A stretch of DNA of 12,318 bases from contig JAUWYR010000055.1 in assembly GCA_030615745.1 (NCBI GenBank), positions 1-12,318 on the forward strand, written 5' to 3'. Position 1 is the first letter of the stretch; each line of letters opens with the position of its first letter. The DNA is from Candidatus Zixiibacteriota bacterium (GTDB lineage Bacteria > Zixibacteria > MSB-5A5 > SM23-73-2). The notes beneath the pieces were generated by a model that saw only the letters and a list, made by a program, of their open reading frames with translations, did not search any database and was not told the DNA's origin. Shown here piece by piece: positions 1-7,123 of this stretch. Made by a program: the position numbers and the translations under genes.

Positions 1-63
1 ATTAAGGCATCCTTTTCTAATCTCTTTTCAAAACGGCAAAAGAATGAAGAAGATGACAAATAA
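1..63 (+). CDS. C-terminal end of an upstream gene (partial)
   Basis: Frame 1 is open from the window edge to a TAA at 61-63. It encodes a 20-residue tail, IKASFSNLFSKRQKNEEDDK, that is basic and then acidic, as in many cytoplasmic tails of membrane proteins. Its stop lies 20 bp inside the next gene, whose ATG is at 44. Such an overlap is common in operons and would explain why that gene lacks a clear Shine-Dalgarno sequence. With only 20 codons no family can be named, and the open frame could be chance. Confidence 0.35.
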   Translation: MKASFSNLFSKRQKNEEDDK

Positions 64-1429
64 CCAAGATATTCCAAGCTCCTTCCGGGATCCGAGCGGG
101 TTACTCTTTTCTCGAGAGGGCTTGATTTATCGCCAGATAAATAAAACATACAAGGAAAACTTCGATCTGTTGATTCACTCTGGTCTTTATGAAACTCTTG
201 TAAATCAGGAACTGTTGATTCCTCACGATGAAGTTGACATTGGATACGCAATGACTGAGGGTGCCTACAAGATAATCAAGCCTGAATTGATCCCTTTTAT
301 ATCCTATCCATATGAATGGTGTTTCAGCCAATTAAAGGATGCGGCGTTGGTCACCCTTAAAATTCAGAAGAAATCACTCGACTTCGGAATGTCTCTTAAA
401 GACTGTAGTGCTTACAATATTCAATTTAGAAAAGGGAAACTTGTGCTTATCGATACCCTTTCATTTGAGAAATACAAAGAAGGGAAGCCCTGGGTTGCCT
501 ACAGACAGTTCTGTCAACATTTTCTCGCACCTCTGGCATTGATGAGCTATAAGGATATCAGGCTAAATCAATTATTTCGAGTTTACATAGATGGAATCCC
601 TTTGGATTTAGCAAGTTCATTTCTTCCGTTTCGGACTCGGTTCAGATTCTCCTTGCTTTCTCACATCCATCTTCATACTAAAAGCCAGAAACATTTTGCT
701 GATAAAACTGTGAATACAAGTGGTCATAAAATGAGTCAAAAAGCTTTTATGGGTCTCATTGACAGTTTAGAATCCGCTGTCAAAGGATTGAAATGGCAAT
801 CTAAGGGAACAGAATGGGCTGATTACTACCAGGATACTAATTATTCCCCTGATGCGTTTGATCAAAAAAAACAAATCGTGGCTGAATTCTTAGATAAGAT
901 TAATCCAAAGATAGTCTGGGATCTTGGTGCAAACGTGGGAATGTTCAGTCGTATTGCCAGTGCTAAAGGGATACAGACCATCTCTTTTGACATTGATCCT
1001 GCTGCTGTTGAAAAAAATTATCTTGAATGCGTTGCTAAGGGTGAAACGAATACTCTCCCCCTTTTACTTGATTTGACTAATCCAAGTCCCAGTATTGGTT
1101 GGGAAAATCAGGAAAGAATATCAATTCTTGAACGTGGCTATGCAGATACAGCGTTTGCTTTAGCTTTAATTCATCATCTGGCTATTTCCAATAACCTCCC
1201 ACTTCACAAAATTGCTAATTTTTTTGAAAAAATTTGCAATTCACTTATCATTGAATTTGTTCCAAAAAGTGACACGCAAGTCCAAAGACTTTTGAAAACC
1301 AGAGAGGATATTTTTCCTGATTATACCCAGCAAACTTTTGAAAACACATTCAAGAGATTTTTCACCATAGAAAACTCAGTAAAGATTAAAGATTCCGAAA
1401 GAACTTTATACCTTATGCTAAAGAGGTAA
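44..1429 (+). CDS. Kinase-like domain fused to class I SAM methyltransferase, probable surface-glycan modification
   Basis: This 461-residue soluble protein has two parts. Residues about 10-220 contain an atypical-kinase-like core: a catalytic-loop pattern D120-x4-N125 (LKDCSAYNIQF) followed by I136-D137, as in APH/HipA-type folds (D-x4-N, then the metal-binding Asp). Residues about 270-461 form a class I methyltransferase: motif I is VWDLGANVG at 291-299 and the acidic end of strand 2 is D316/D318. A further D343 and the LALIHHLAI segment at 373-381 follow. I recall this architecture being annotated as NoeA-related or simply as a methyltransferase in polysaccharide clusters, but that is from memory. 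The start at 44 overlaps the preceding frame and has no strong Shine-Dalgarno. The frame is also open to the window edge, so an earlier start cannot be excluded. The next gene begins 6 bp downstream, so the two are probably co-transcribed. A role in modifying a glycan is inferred from the domain pair and the neighbour. Confidence 0.85.
   Translation: MKKMTNNQDIPSSFRDPSGLLFSREGLIYRQINKTYKENFDLLIHSGLYETLVNQELLIPHDEVDIGYAMTEGAYKIIKPELIPFISYPYEWCFSQLKDAALVTLKIQKKSLDFGMSLKDCSAYNIQFRKGKLVLIDTLSFEKYKEGKPWVAYRQFCQHFLAPLALMSYKDIRLNQLFRVYIDGIPLDLASSFLPFRTRFRFSLLSHIHLHTKSQKHFADKTVNTSGHKMSQKAFMGLIDSLESAVKGLKWQSKGTEWADYYQDTNYSPDAFDQKKQIVAEFLDKINPKIVWDLGANVGMFSRIASAKGIQTISFDIDPAAVEKNYLECVAKGETNTLPLLLDLTNPSPSIGWENQERISILERGYADTAFALALIHHLAISNNLPLHKIANFFEKICNSLIIEFVPKSDTQVQRLLKTREDIFPDYTQQTFENTFKRFFTIENSVKIKDSERTLYLMLKR
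1422..1427 (+). promoter_or_regulatory. Ribosome binding site of the membrane sulfatase-like gene
   Basis: AGAGGT lies 8 nt before the ATG at 1436, inside the last codons of the preceding gene. It supports ATG 1436 as the start and suggests translational coupling of the pair. Confidence 0.6.
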
Positions 1430-1435
1430 ATCAAA

Positions 1436-3052
1436 ATGTTCAAGAAACCTCTTGTTATTCACCCATTCTTGTTCGGTATTTTTCCCACACTGTTTCTCTT
1501 CTCTCACAATATAGGTGAACTCTCACTAAATGTAATCTTTGTACCAATAGTTTTCACAGTTGGCTTAACACTTCTCTATTGGTTTTTGTTGAGTTTTGTC
1601 CTCAGCGATATGCAAAAGGCAGGATTAATTGTCTCTTTATTCTTGCTTTTGTTTTTCTCTTACGGACATTTTCTTCAAGCTCTGAACTCAACCGGTTTCC
1701 GCTTGATTTTAGGGTGGTTTTTTATCCAGAACAGTAAATTTCTTTTATTCATTTGGTGCGCTCTCTTCTTTATCGGTGCCTATTTTTCTATAAAGACGCA
1801 TAGAAGTTTGCATAATTTTACATACTTACTAAACATAATAGCTTCTTTTTTAATTGTTACTTCTCTAATAAACATCGGAGCTTATAAGCTCAGAACAAGG
1901 GGTGACTGGGGAGATATTAGAAGCGCAGAAAAAGTAAAAATCAGCCCCGAAGATTTTAAAAAAGTCGACAGGCTTCCAAATATATACTATATAATTCTGG
2001 ATGGATATCCGAGAGCAGATATTCTAAAGGAGATATACGAATATGAAAATACTGAATTCTATGATTATCTAACTAAAAAGGGGTTTTACATAGCTAACAA
2101 ATCCAGGTCAAATTACTCCCAAACCGCTTTATCTTTGGCAGCATGTCTAAATCTCAAATATCTCGATGATTTAGTAGAGCAAGTTGGCATTAAATCAAAG
2201 AACTTTGAGCCATTAAAGAATATGATTAAAAATAGCTGGGTCTTCGATTTTCTAAGACAATATGGTTACAAGATTGTGGCTTTCTCTTCAGGGTATCCTG
2301 GCACAGAAATAAAGAACGCTGATTTTTACATAACTACGGGGCGGAGTTTAACTGAATTTCAAAACGAATTACTAAATACCACTTATGTCCCAGAGGTGCT
2401 GAACATGGTTAAGAGTTATGACCGGTTTGATTCACACAGAAAAAAGATTCTATTCATATTTAACCATCTTATTGATACATGTGAACCGAAAGTTCCTATA
2501 TTTGTTTTTGCCCATGTCAAAGCCCCTCATCCTCCCTTCGTATTTGGGCAAAATGGAGAGAAAATTAAACTTATGAAAAGATTTACAGATCATGACGGTG
2601 ACAGGCTGATCCGAAAAGATAGACTCACCAGAGCTGAATACTTAAAAGGTTATAGAGATCAACTTATATTTATTAACAAAAAAATGATAAAAGCTTTAGA
2701 TGGCATATTATCCAATTCGAGAACACCTCCGATTATCATTCTGCAAGCGGATCATGGCCCTCGTTCTATGTTAGTCTGGGAAGATACAAGTAAAACCTAT
2801 TTCAAAGAATGCATGACTATATTGAATGCATATCATTTACCACATAAGGGTAACAAACACTTATATGAGGAGATCACCCCGGTAAATACATTCAGGGTAA
2901 TCTTCAACCACTATTTTCGTACCAATTATCACCTTTTGGAGGATAGAAGCTACTACTCAAGTGCAAGACATCCCTACAAATTCTTTGATGTAACTGATAA
3001 AATCAAATCAGAGGAACTCGAAGATTTTCTGGACCGGGTGAGCATAAAATAG
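1436..3052 (+). CDS. Membrane-anchored alkaline phosphatase/sulfatase-superfamily protein (phosphoglycol- or phosphoethanolamine-transferase-like)
   Basis: This 538-residue inner-membrane protein has about five hydrophobic segments (near 10-27, 33-55, 64-80, 100-118 and 128-148), followed by an extracytoplasmic catalytic domain. The domain shows the superfamily's metal and active-site motifs. These are IILDGY with D189, a nucleophile segment SNYSQTALSLA with T230 the likely nucleophile, AHVKAPHPP with H360 and H365, and LQADHG with D439-H440. The layout of N-terminal membrane helices before the catalytic domain resembles LtaS and EptA proteins, which transfer phosphate-linked groups to surface polymers. 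Hydrolysis of sulfate or phosphate esters is the alternative, and the substrate cannot be read from the sequence. It sits 6 bp after the kinase-like/methyltransferase gene, probably in the same operon, which fits glycan or lipid decoration. Family assignment is firm; the exact reaction is not. Confidence 0.88.
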   Translation: MFKKPLVIHPFLFGIFPTLFLFSHNIGELSLNVIFVPIVFTVGLTLLYWFLLSFVLSDMQKAGLIVSLFLLLFFSYGHFLQALNSTGFRLILGWFFIQNSKFLLFIWCALFFIGAYFSIKTHRSLHNFTYLLNIIASFLIVTSLINIGAYKLRTRGDWGDIRSAEKVKISPEDFKKVDRLPNIYYIILDGYPRADILKEIYEYENTEFYDYLTKKGFYIANKSRSNYSQTALSLAACLNLKYLDDLVEQVGIKSKNFEPLKNMIKNSWVFDFLRQYGYKIVAFSSGYPGTEIKNADFYITTGRSLTEFQNELLNTTYVPEVLNMVKSYDRFDSHRKKILFIFNHLIDTCEPKVPIFVFAHVKAPHPPFVFGQNGEKIKLMKRFTDHDGDRLIRKDRLTRAEYLKGYRDQLIFINKKMIKALDGILSNSRTPPIIILQADHGPRSMLVWEDTSKTYFKECMTILNAYHLPHKGNKHLYEEITPVNTFRVIFNHYFRTNYHLLEDRSYYSSARHPYKFFDVTDKIKSEELEDFLDRVSIK

Positions 3053-3225
3053 CTCTGAAACTTTGTCAACAGGTGTATGAAATTTTTTTGTAGATGCCAG
3101 ATACAAATCACTCGCTTTTTTAGAAAAAGATTAAGAAACGCACAAAAACGAAAACACATATGCATTCGTCCGAACATTCAAAGAATGCTTCGTCTATTCG
3201 TTACCTCTAACCAAGATATATTAAG
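3053..3225. other. Convergent intergenic gap
   Basis: This 173-bp gap separates two convergent genes, so it should hold termination signals for both. There are T-runs at about 3082-3089 and 3116-3121. A weak alternative stem joins GCATTC at 3162-3167 or CATTC at 3175-3179 with GAATG(C) at 3183-3188. None is a textbook intrinsic terminator. I see no gene here. Confidence 0.4.
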
Positions 3226-4017
3226 TTAGACTTTATCTGCTCTCTTTTTCGCCATCTGATAAAGAATAACCCCACAAGCAACTCCCGCATTCAAAGACTC
3301 CGCTTTGCCATAAATAGGGATTTTTACTTTTTCAAAAGCTAAGCTTAAAATCTTTTTAGAAATTCCCTGTGCCTCGCTCCCGATGATAAGGCAAACCTTG
3401 CCCAAGTAGTCTATCTGGTCATATAATTTCCCCTCTTTCACATCTGCAGCAAATATCTTGAATCCTCTTTTTTTCAAATATAAAATAGCCTTTTCTAAAT
3501 TCATATTCTCGAAGATAGGTAGATGAAAAACCGAGCCCATGGTCGAACGAAGAACTTTTGGATTATATAATTCAACACACCCTTCTGATAAAAAAACACA
3601 GAAAGCTCCAGTTGCATCTGCTGTTCTTATCATGGTCCCGAGATTGCCTGGCTCTTTTATCGAATCTATAGCTAAAACGAATTTTATATTTTCTAATAAA
3701 CCATCTTTAAAAGATAACTTCTTCATCTTAACCACTGCAACAACTCCCTGAGGGGTAACCGTATCCGAGAGTTTTCGGATAACATCCTTTTTCACCGAAA
3801 TCACCTCTGTCCCTTTTTTACGGAAAACATCCAAAAGCTTTTCCCCATCTAGGGTTTTTGAAAATCTCAGAGTGTAAAGAACAAGCTCAGCTTCAAAAGA
3901 AGAATTTAAAAGCTCCTGGCAAAACCTCAACCCCTCAATTAAGAACCTCTCTTTCTCTCTCCTCCCCTTTTTGGTCTTCAACTTCAAAAGCTCTTTTAAT
4001 CTATTTTTTGAAAACAT
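3226..4017 (-). CDS. SpoU/TrmH-family RNA ribose 2'-O-methyltransferase
   Basis: This 263-residue cytoplasmic enzyme of the SPOUT class transfers a methyl group from SAM to the 2'-OH of a ribose in rRNA or tRNA. Residues about 23-97 match the small N-terminal substrate-binding domain of RlmB/TsnR-type members. All three SpoU motifs are present: motif 1 at 118-135 (EPGNLGTMIRTADA, with N124 and R131), motif 2 at 211-220 (IIGSEAQGIS) and motif 3 at 232-252 (KIPIYGKAESLNAGVACGV). The knotted SAM site therefore looks intact, and the length is normal for the family. The start is supported by AAGGA on the minus strand at 4032-4028. It stands alone, convergent with the left operon and divergent from the patatin gene. 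The target nucleotide cannot be told from sequence, and 23S rRNA is the usual guess for this subgroup. Confidence 0.93.
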   Translation of the reverse strand: MFSKNRLKELLKLKTKKGRREKERFLIEGLRFCQELLNSSFEAELVLYTLRFSKTLDGEKLLDVFRKKGTEVISVKKDVIRKLSDTVTPQGVVAVVKMKKLSFKDGLLENIKFVLAIDSIKEPGNLGTMIRTADATGAFCVFLSEGCVELYNPKVLRSTMGSVFHLPIFENMNLEKAILYLKKRGFKIFAADVKEGKLYDQIDYLGKVCLIIGSEAQGISKKILSLAFEKVKIPIYGKAESLNAGVACGVILYQMAKKRADKV

Positions 4018-4027
4018 ATTCTATGAA

Positions 4028-4032
4028 TCCTT
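4028..4032 (-). promoter_or_regulatory. Ribosome binding site of the SpoU gene
   Basis: On the minus strand AAGGA lies about 10 nt before the ATG whose first base is 4017. It supports that start. Confidence 0.5.
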
Positions 4033-4117
4033 CGGAACTATAGAATAATTTAAACTTTCTACCAGAAATCTATTTCACATCTCTTGATGCGTCCGCACAA
4101 ACTTAAGATATTTCCTC

Positions 4118-4146
4118 TTGCATTTCAAGATAAAAAATGTTAATTT
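4118..4146 (+). promoter_or_regulatory. Sigma70-type promoter of the patatin-barrel gene
   Basis: TTGCAT at 4118-4123, a 17-nt spacer and TAATTT at 4141-4146, with TG one base upstream of the -10 box (extended -10). Transcription would start near 4153, only about 15 nt before the ATG at 4168, giving a very short leader. It lies in the 150-bp divergent gap, and I could not identify a convincing promoter for the SpoU gene on the opposite strand. Confidence 0.5.
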
Positions 4147-4167
4147 GCGTTAATTCCGATTTAGGTC

Positions 4168-6810
4168 ATGATATTTCCAAAACACAAATCCATTCAGCTC
4201 TCAGTAATTTTTTTTATGCTCTTATCCTTCCAGGTTCAAGCGCAGCAAAAAATCATAAGGATAGATTATCCAACCCCAGAAAAGGCAAGGTCTTTTCTTC
4301 CTTCTGACACACAAAGACCCAAAATCGGCTTAGCTTTATCCGGTGGAGGTGCCAGAGGTTTCACCCAGATCGGGATACTCAAAGTCTTTGAAAAGGAAAA
4401 TATCCCCATCGAATATATAGCTGGAACAAGTATGGGTGGAGTAATCGGCGGACTTTATTCTGCTGGTTATTCTGCAAATGATCTGGAAAAGATAACTAAA
4501 CAAATTAATTGGTCCGACCTTTTATCTGATACCCCTCCTCGACTCTCCCTACTTTTGACCCAGAGGGAGGAAAGAGAAGGTGCTTTGTTTGAGCTCAGAT
4601 TCGATGGATTAAAACCCTATATTCCCAAAGCTTTGACCTCCGGACAGAAAATATCAAATCTTTTAACCAACTTGACCATGAGAGCGAATCTTTTAGCCCG
4701 CTCTGATTTTGATAATCTGAAAATACCTTTCAGGGCGGTAACAACAGATTTGGTCACAGGCTCTGAGGTTGTGTTAAGCTGTGGCGAGCTCTCCGAAGCT
4801 CTTAAAGCAACCATGGCTGTCCCTTTAGCTTTCACTCCAGTTGAAAAAGAGGGAATGCTTCTTGTTGATGGTGGATTGGTCGACCCTGTTCCAGTGGATG
4901 TGGTGAAAAACATGGGAGCAGATATAGTGGTAGCGATCAACACCTCATCTGAGCTTCTGCCTTTAGATAGGATAAAAAATCCTTTCGACATAGCTAATCA
5001 GACCACCAGCATAATGTCTTTGGAGAAAAAAAACCAACAGCTGAAAAAAGCAGATTTTGTGATAACTCCTGACCTCTCCCTTTTCTCATCAATAGATTTC
5101 AATAAAGTGGATAAACTGATCAGAATAGGAGAAGAAGTTGCAGAAAGCTCAATCGAAAAGATAAAAAATTTGATTGAGAAAAAATCAACAGCTAAAAAAG
5201 ATTCAGCCGGTTTTTTTATAGAAGATGTGAGCTTTTCCGGAAATAGAAAAATCAAAACCGATTATTTACAAAATTTGATCGAGGTTAAAAAGAAAAGCTT
5301 GGTTTCAAGTGAAAAGATAAAAAAAGATCTGGAAAAGCTCTATTCAACTGGAAATTTTCAAAAACTCTTTGCAGAGCTTTCGCCAAAAAGTAACTTTTTC
5401 AAAAAATCCTCCGGATATTTTTTGACCTACCATTTAAAAGAAAACCCAGAGGTAGAAAAAGTCATATTTCAAAACAACACTATATATCCAGATTCAATCC
5501 TAAAAAAGATAATATCCATATCCTGTGGTAAGATTTTTAACTCCAAAGATTTGGAAAAAGATTTAAAGGCAATAAGAGAGCTTTACCAAAAAGATGGATA
5601 TAGTTTAGTTGATTTCGACTCAGTACATTATGATACATCCACCCAAAATTTATTTATACTATTGGATGAAGGGAAAATCTCTCAAATCAAAATAGAAGGA
5701 AACAAAAGAACAAAATCATGGGTGATAAGGAGGAATTTTCCTTTAAGAGCAGGTGAGCCTTACAATTCTAAAAAGATAAATCGAGGTCTTTCCAATATTT
5801 ATGGAACAGGGCTTTTCGAGAAAGTTAATTTAAGTATAGAAAAAACTCCTTTAGGTAATTTGCTCAAAATAAAGATTAAAGAAAAGAAATTTAATTTTTT
5901 AAGGGTAGGTGCCCACTATAATGATGAATATAAAACAGAGGGGTTTTTGCAGATTGTGGATGCAAACGTCTTCGGAATAGGAAATGAGATTTTCACCCAT
6001 TTCCAATATGGGGATCGCAGACAAAGATACAGCTTAAATTTCAAGGCTGACCGAATTTTCAAAACTTATCTAACTTACAAGTTCAAGCTCTATCACTCAC
6101 AGAACAAAAGATATTTATACTATCAAAATGAAGTTGCGAAAAGCTTTATTCAGAAAAAAACAGGCGCACATTTCTCCTTTGGTCAGCATATAAAAAGACT
6201 CGGGATGGCATCTTTAGAAGGAAAGTGGGAAAAAGTTGAAATGCATCGTCAGGGATCAAAAACTTTTGAAAAATGTAATCTCGGAATCATCATTTTAAGG
6301 TCTTTGGTGGATACTTTTGACAAATATCCTTTTCCTGACAGAGGAAAATACCATCACTTCTATCTTGAGATAGTCGGAAAATATCTGGGAGGAGATAGGG
6401 ACTACAGGAAGGGATTCTCCTCGCTCGAATCATATTTCCCTTTGACCAAAAGAATCAACTTTCATCCTAAAGTGGCAATAGGGTTATCCAATGGTCTTCC
6501 TTTATCTGAGAAATTTGTGCTCGGCGGAAAAGAAAATTTTTATGGCTTTCTCTCAGAGGAGCTAAAGGGAGATAAACTCTTTTTCTTTAATTTGGGCTTA
6601 AGGTTCAAATTCCCGAATAAAATTTACATTACCTTTAGATATGACTCCGGAAATGTCTGGTCAAATTTAGAGCAGATAAAGCTGAAAAATCTAAAGCACG
6701 GATTCGGCGCAGGGATATCTATTTTAACCCCTTTGGGTCCTGTTCAGTTCGATTACGGGGTAGCTGAGAAGACCAATAAGTTCTATTTTCATTTAGGGTT
6801 TGATTTTTGA
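4168..6810 (+). CDS. Patatin-like phospholipase fused to POTRA repeats and BamA-type outer-membrane barrel
   Basis: This 880-residue protein has a signal peptide at 1-25, with likely cleavage after VQA. The patatin domain (about 52-335) carries the oxyanion loop SGGGARG at 58-64, the nucleophile motif GTSMG at 86-90 with S88, and the second dyad residue D234 in DGG at 234-236, so the lipase looks active. About 225 residues follow, enough for up to three POTRA-like units (near 348-425, 428-500 and 503-575, with repeated GN/EGN turns such as IEGNKRTKSW). Residues 577-880 fit a 16-strand Omp85 barrel ending in FHLGFDF and containing TPLGPVQFDYG, typical of the last strands. The arrangement is that of type Vd patatin secretion proteins (PlpD, FplA), which have a single POTRA, whereas this one appears to have more. 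It probably acts on phospholipids at or outside the outer membrane. An in-frame TAG just before the ATG fixes the start. Confidence 0.93.
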   Translation: MIFPKHKSIQLSVIFFMLLSFQVQAQQKIIRIDYPTPEKARSFLPSDTQRPKIGLALSGGGARGFTQIGILKVFEKENIPIEYIAGTSMGGVIGGLYSAGYSANDLEKITKQINWSDLLSDTPPRLSLLLTQREEREGALFELRFDGLKPYIPKALTSGQKISNLLTNLTMRANLLARSDFDNLKIPFRAVTTDLVTGSEVVLSCGELSEALKATMAVPLAFTPVEKEGMLLVDGGLVDPVPVDVVKNMGADIVVAINTSSELLPLDRIKNPFDIANQTTSIMSLEKKNQQLKKADFVITPDLSLFSSIDFNKVDKLIRIGEEVAESSIEKIKNLIEKKSTAKKDSAGFFIEDVSFSGNRKIKTDYLQNLIEVKKKSLVSSEKIKKDLEKLYSTGNFQKLFAELSPKSNFFKKSSGYFLTYHLKENPEVEKVIFQNNTIYPDSILKKIISISCGKIFNSKDLEKDLKAIRELYQKDGYSLVDFDSVHYDTSTQNLFILLDEGKISQIKIEGNKRTKSWVIRRNFPLRAGEPYNSKKINRGLSNIYGTGLFEKVNLSIEKTPLGNLLKIKIKEKKFNFLRVGAHYNDEYKTEGFLQIVDANVFGIGNEIFTHFQYGDRRQRYSLNFKADRIFKTYLTYKFKLYHSQNKRYLYYQNEVAKSFIQKKTGAHFSFGQHIKRLGMASLEGKWEKVEMHRQGSKTFEKCNLGIIILRSLVDTFDKYPFPDRGKYHHFYLEIVGKYLGGDRDYRKGFSSLESYFPLTKRINFHPKVAIGLSNGLPLSEKFVLGGKENFYGFLSEELKGDKLFFFNLGLRFKFPNKIYITFRYDSGNVWSNLEQIKLKNLKHGFGAGISILTPLGPVQFDYGVAEKTNKFYFHLGFDF

Positions 6811-6866
6811 AAGCTCTGCTCTCATTCAGGAGGGCATTATTCTTAAGAAAAGGAGGATTCTAAATC

Positions 6867-6895
6867 TTGACTTTTGGTGGGAATTGCAGTAAATA
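6867..6895 (+). promoter_or_regulatory. Promoter-like site sharing a 16-nt -35 context with the site at 8458
   Basis: TTGACT at 6867-6872, a 17-nt spacer, then TAAATA at 6890-6895. The 16 bases around the -35 box (6862-6877, AAATCTTGACTTTTGG) recur exactly at 8453-8468. It may start a long leader to the HD gene or a short untranslated RNA. The -10 box is weaker than in the second copy. Confidence 0.4.
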
Positions 6896-7066
6896 TAAAA
6901 GAGAGGAAGTGTTGGAATAAACGCAGTAATACTGAAAGGGATCTATAAAACGTAAGTAATTCTGATTTTCAACCAATTGGGATATGCAATAAGGTGTTAA
7001 AAACTGGATATTGTCTCAGTTCATTCAGAGAAGTTTTTTGTACATAAACCCATACAGTTTTTTTAT

Positions 7067-7075
7067 GTTAGAATA
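7067..7075 (+). promoter_or_regulatory. Extended -10 promoter of the HD gene
   Basis: TGTTAGAAT gives an extended -10 element (TG-n-TAGAAT), preceded by an AT-rich stretch without a good -35. The start of transcription would be near 7082, leaving a leader of about 42 nt that ends in a strong Shine-Dalgarno. Confidence 0.45.
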
Positions 7076-7108
7076 AATAAAAATTTAAATAGCTAATACG
7101 AAATTAAC

Positions 7109-7116
7109 AAGGAGGT
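7109..7116 (+). promoter_or_regulatory. Strong ribosome binding site of the HD gene
   Basis: AAGGAGGT lies 7 nt before ATG 7124. It selects this ATG over the one two codons later (7130). It is the best Shine-Dalgarno sequence in the window. Confidence 0.75.
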
Positions 7117-7123
7117 ATAAACA

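Larger units (their letters stand above)
6811..7123. other. 313-bp non-coding gap with two promoter-like sites
   Basis: No convincing gene is present. The gap holds a perfect 10-nt palindrome TTCTTAAGAA (6840-6849), a promoter-like TTGACT-N17-TAAATA (6867-6895), and the extended -10 and ribosome binding site of the HD gene near its right end. There is no classic terminator after the patatin gene, only an imperfect GC-containing stem around 6813-6836. Confidence 0.5.

Noticed and set aside
3115-3129. CTTTTT/AAAAAG stem as a bidirectional terminator
   Set aside because: The stem is almost all A-T with a 3-nt loop and would be unstable; chance is likely in AT-rich DNA.
2974-3177. 67-codon minus-strand frame over the end of the sulfatase-like gene
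   Set aside because: It overlaps a well-supported gene, has no ribosome binding site and is low-complexity; most likely a shadow.
4617-4991. 124-codon minus-strand frame
   Set aside because: It lies antisense inside the patatin domain, whose motifs are intact; a shadow frame.
6850-6920. 17-codon reading frame from TTG 6867 after AAGGAGG (6850-6856)
   Set aside because: The TTG coincides with the -35 box of a promoter-like site, the peptide is tiny, and nothing else supports it.
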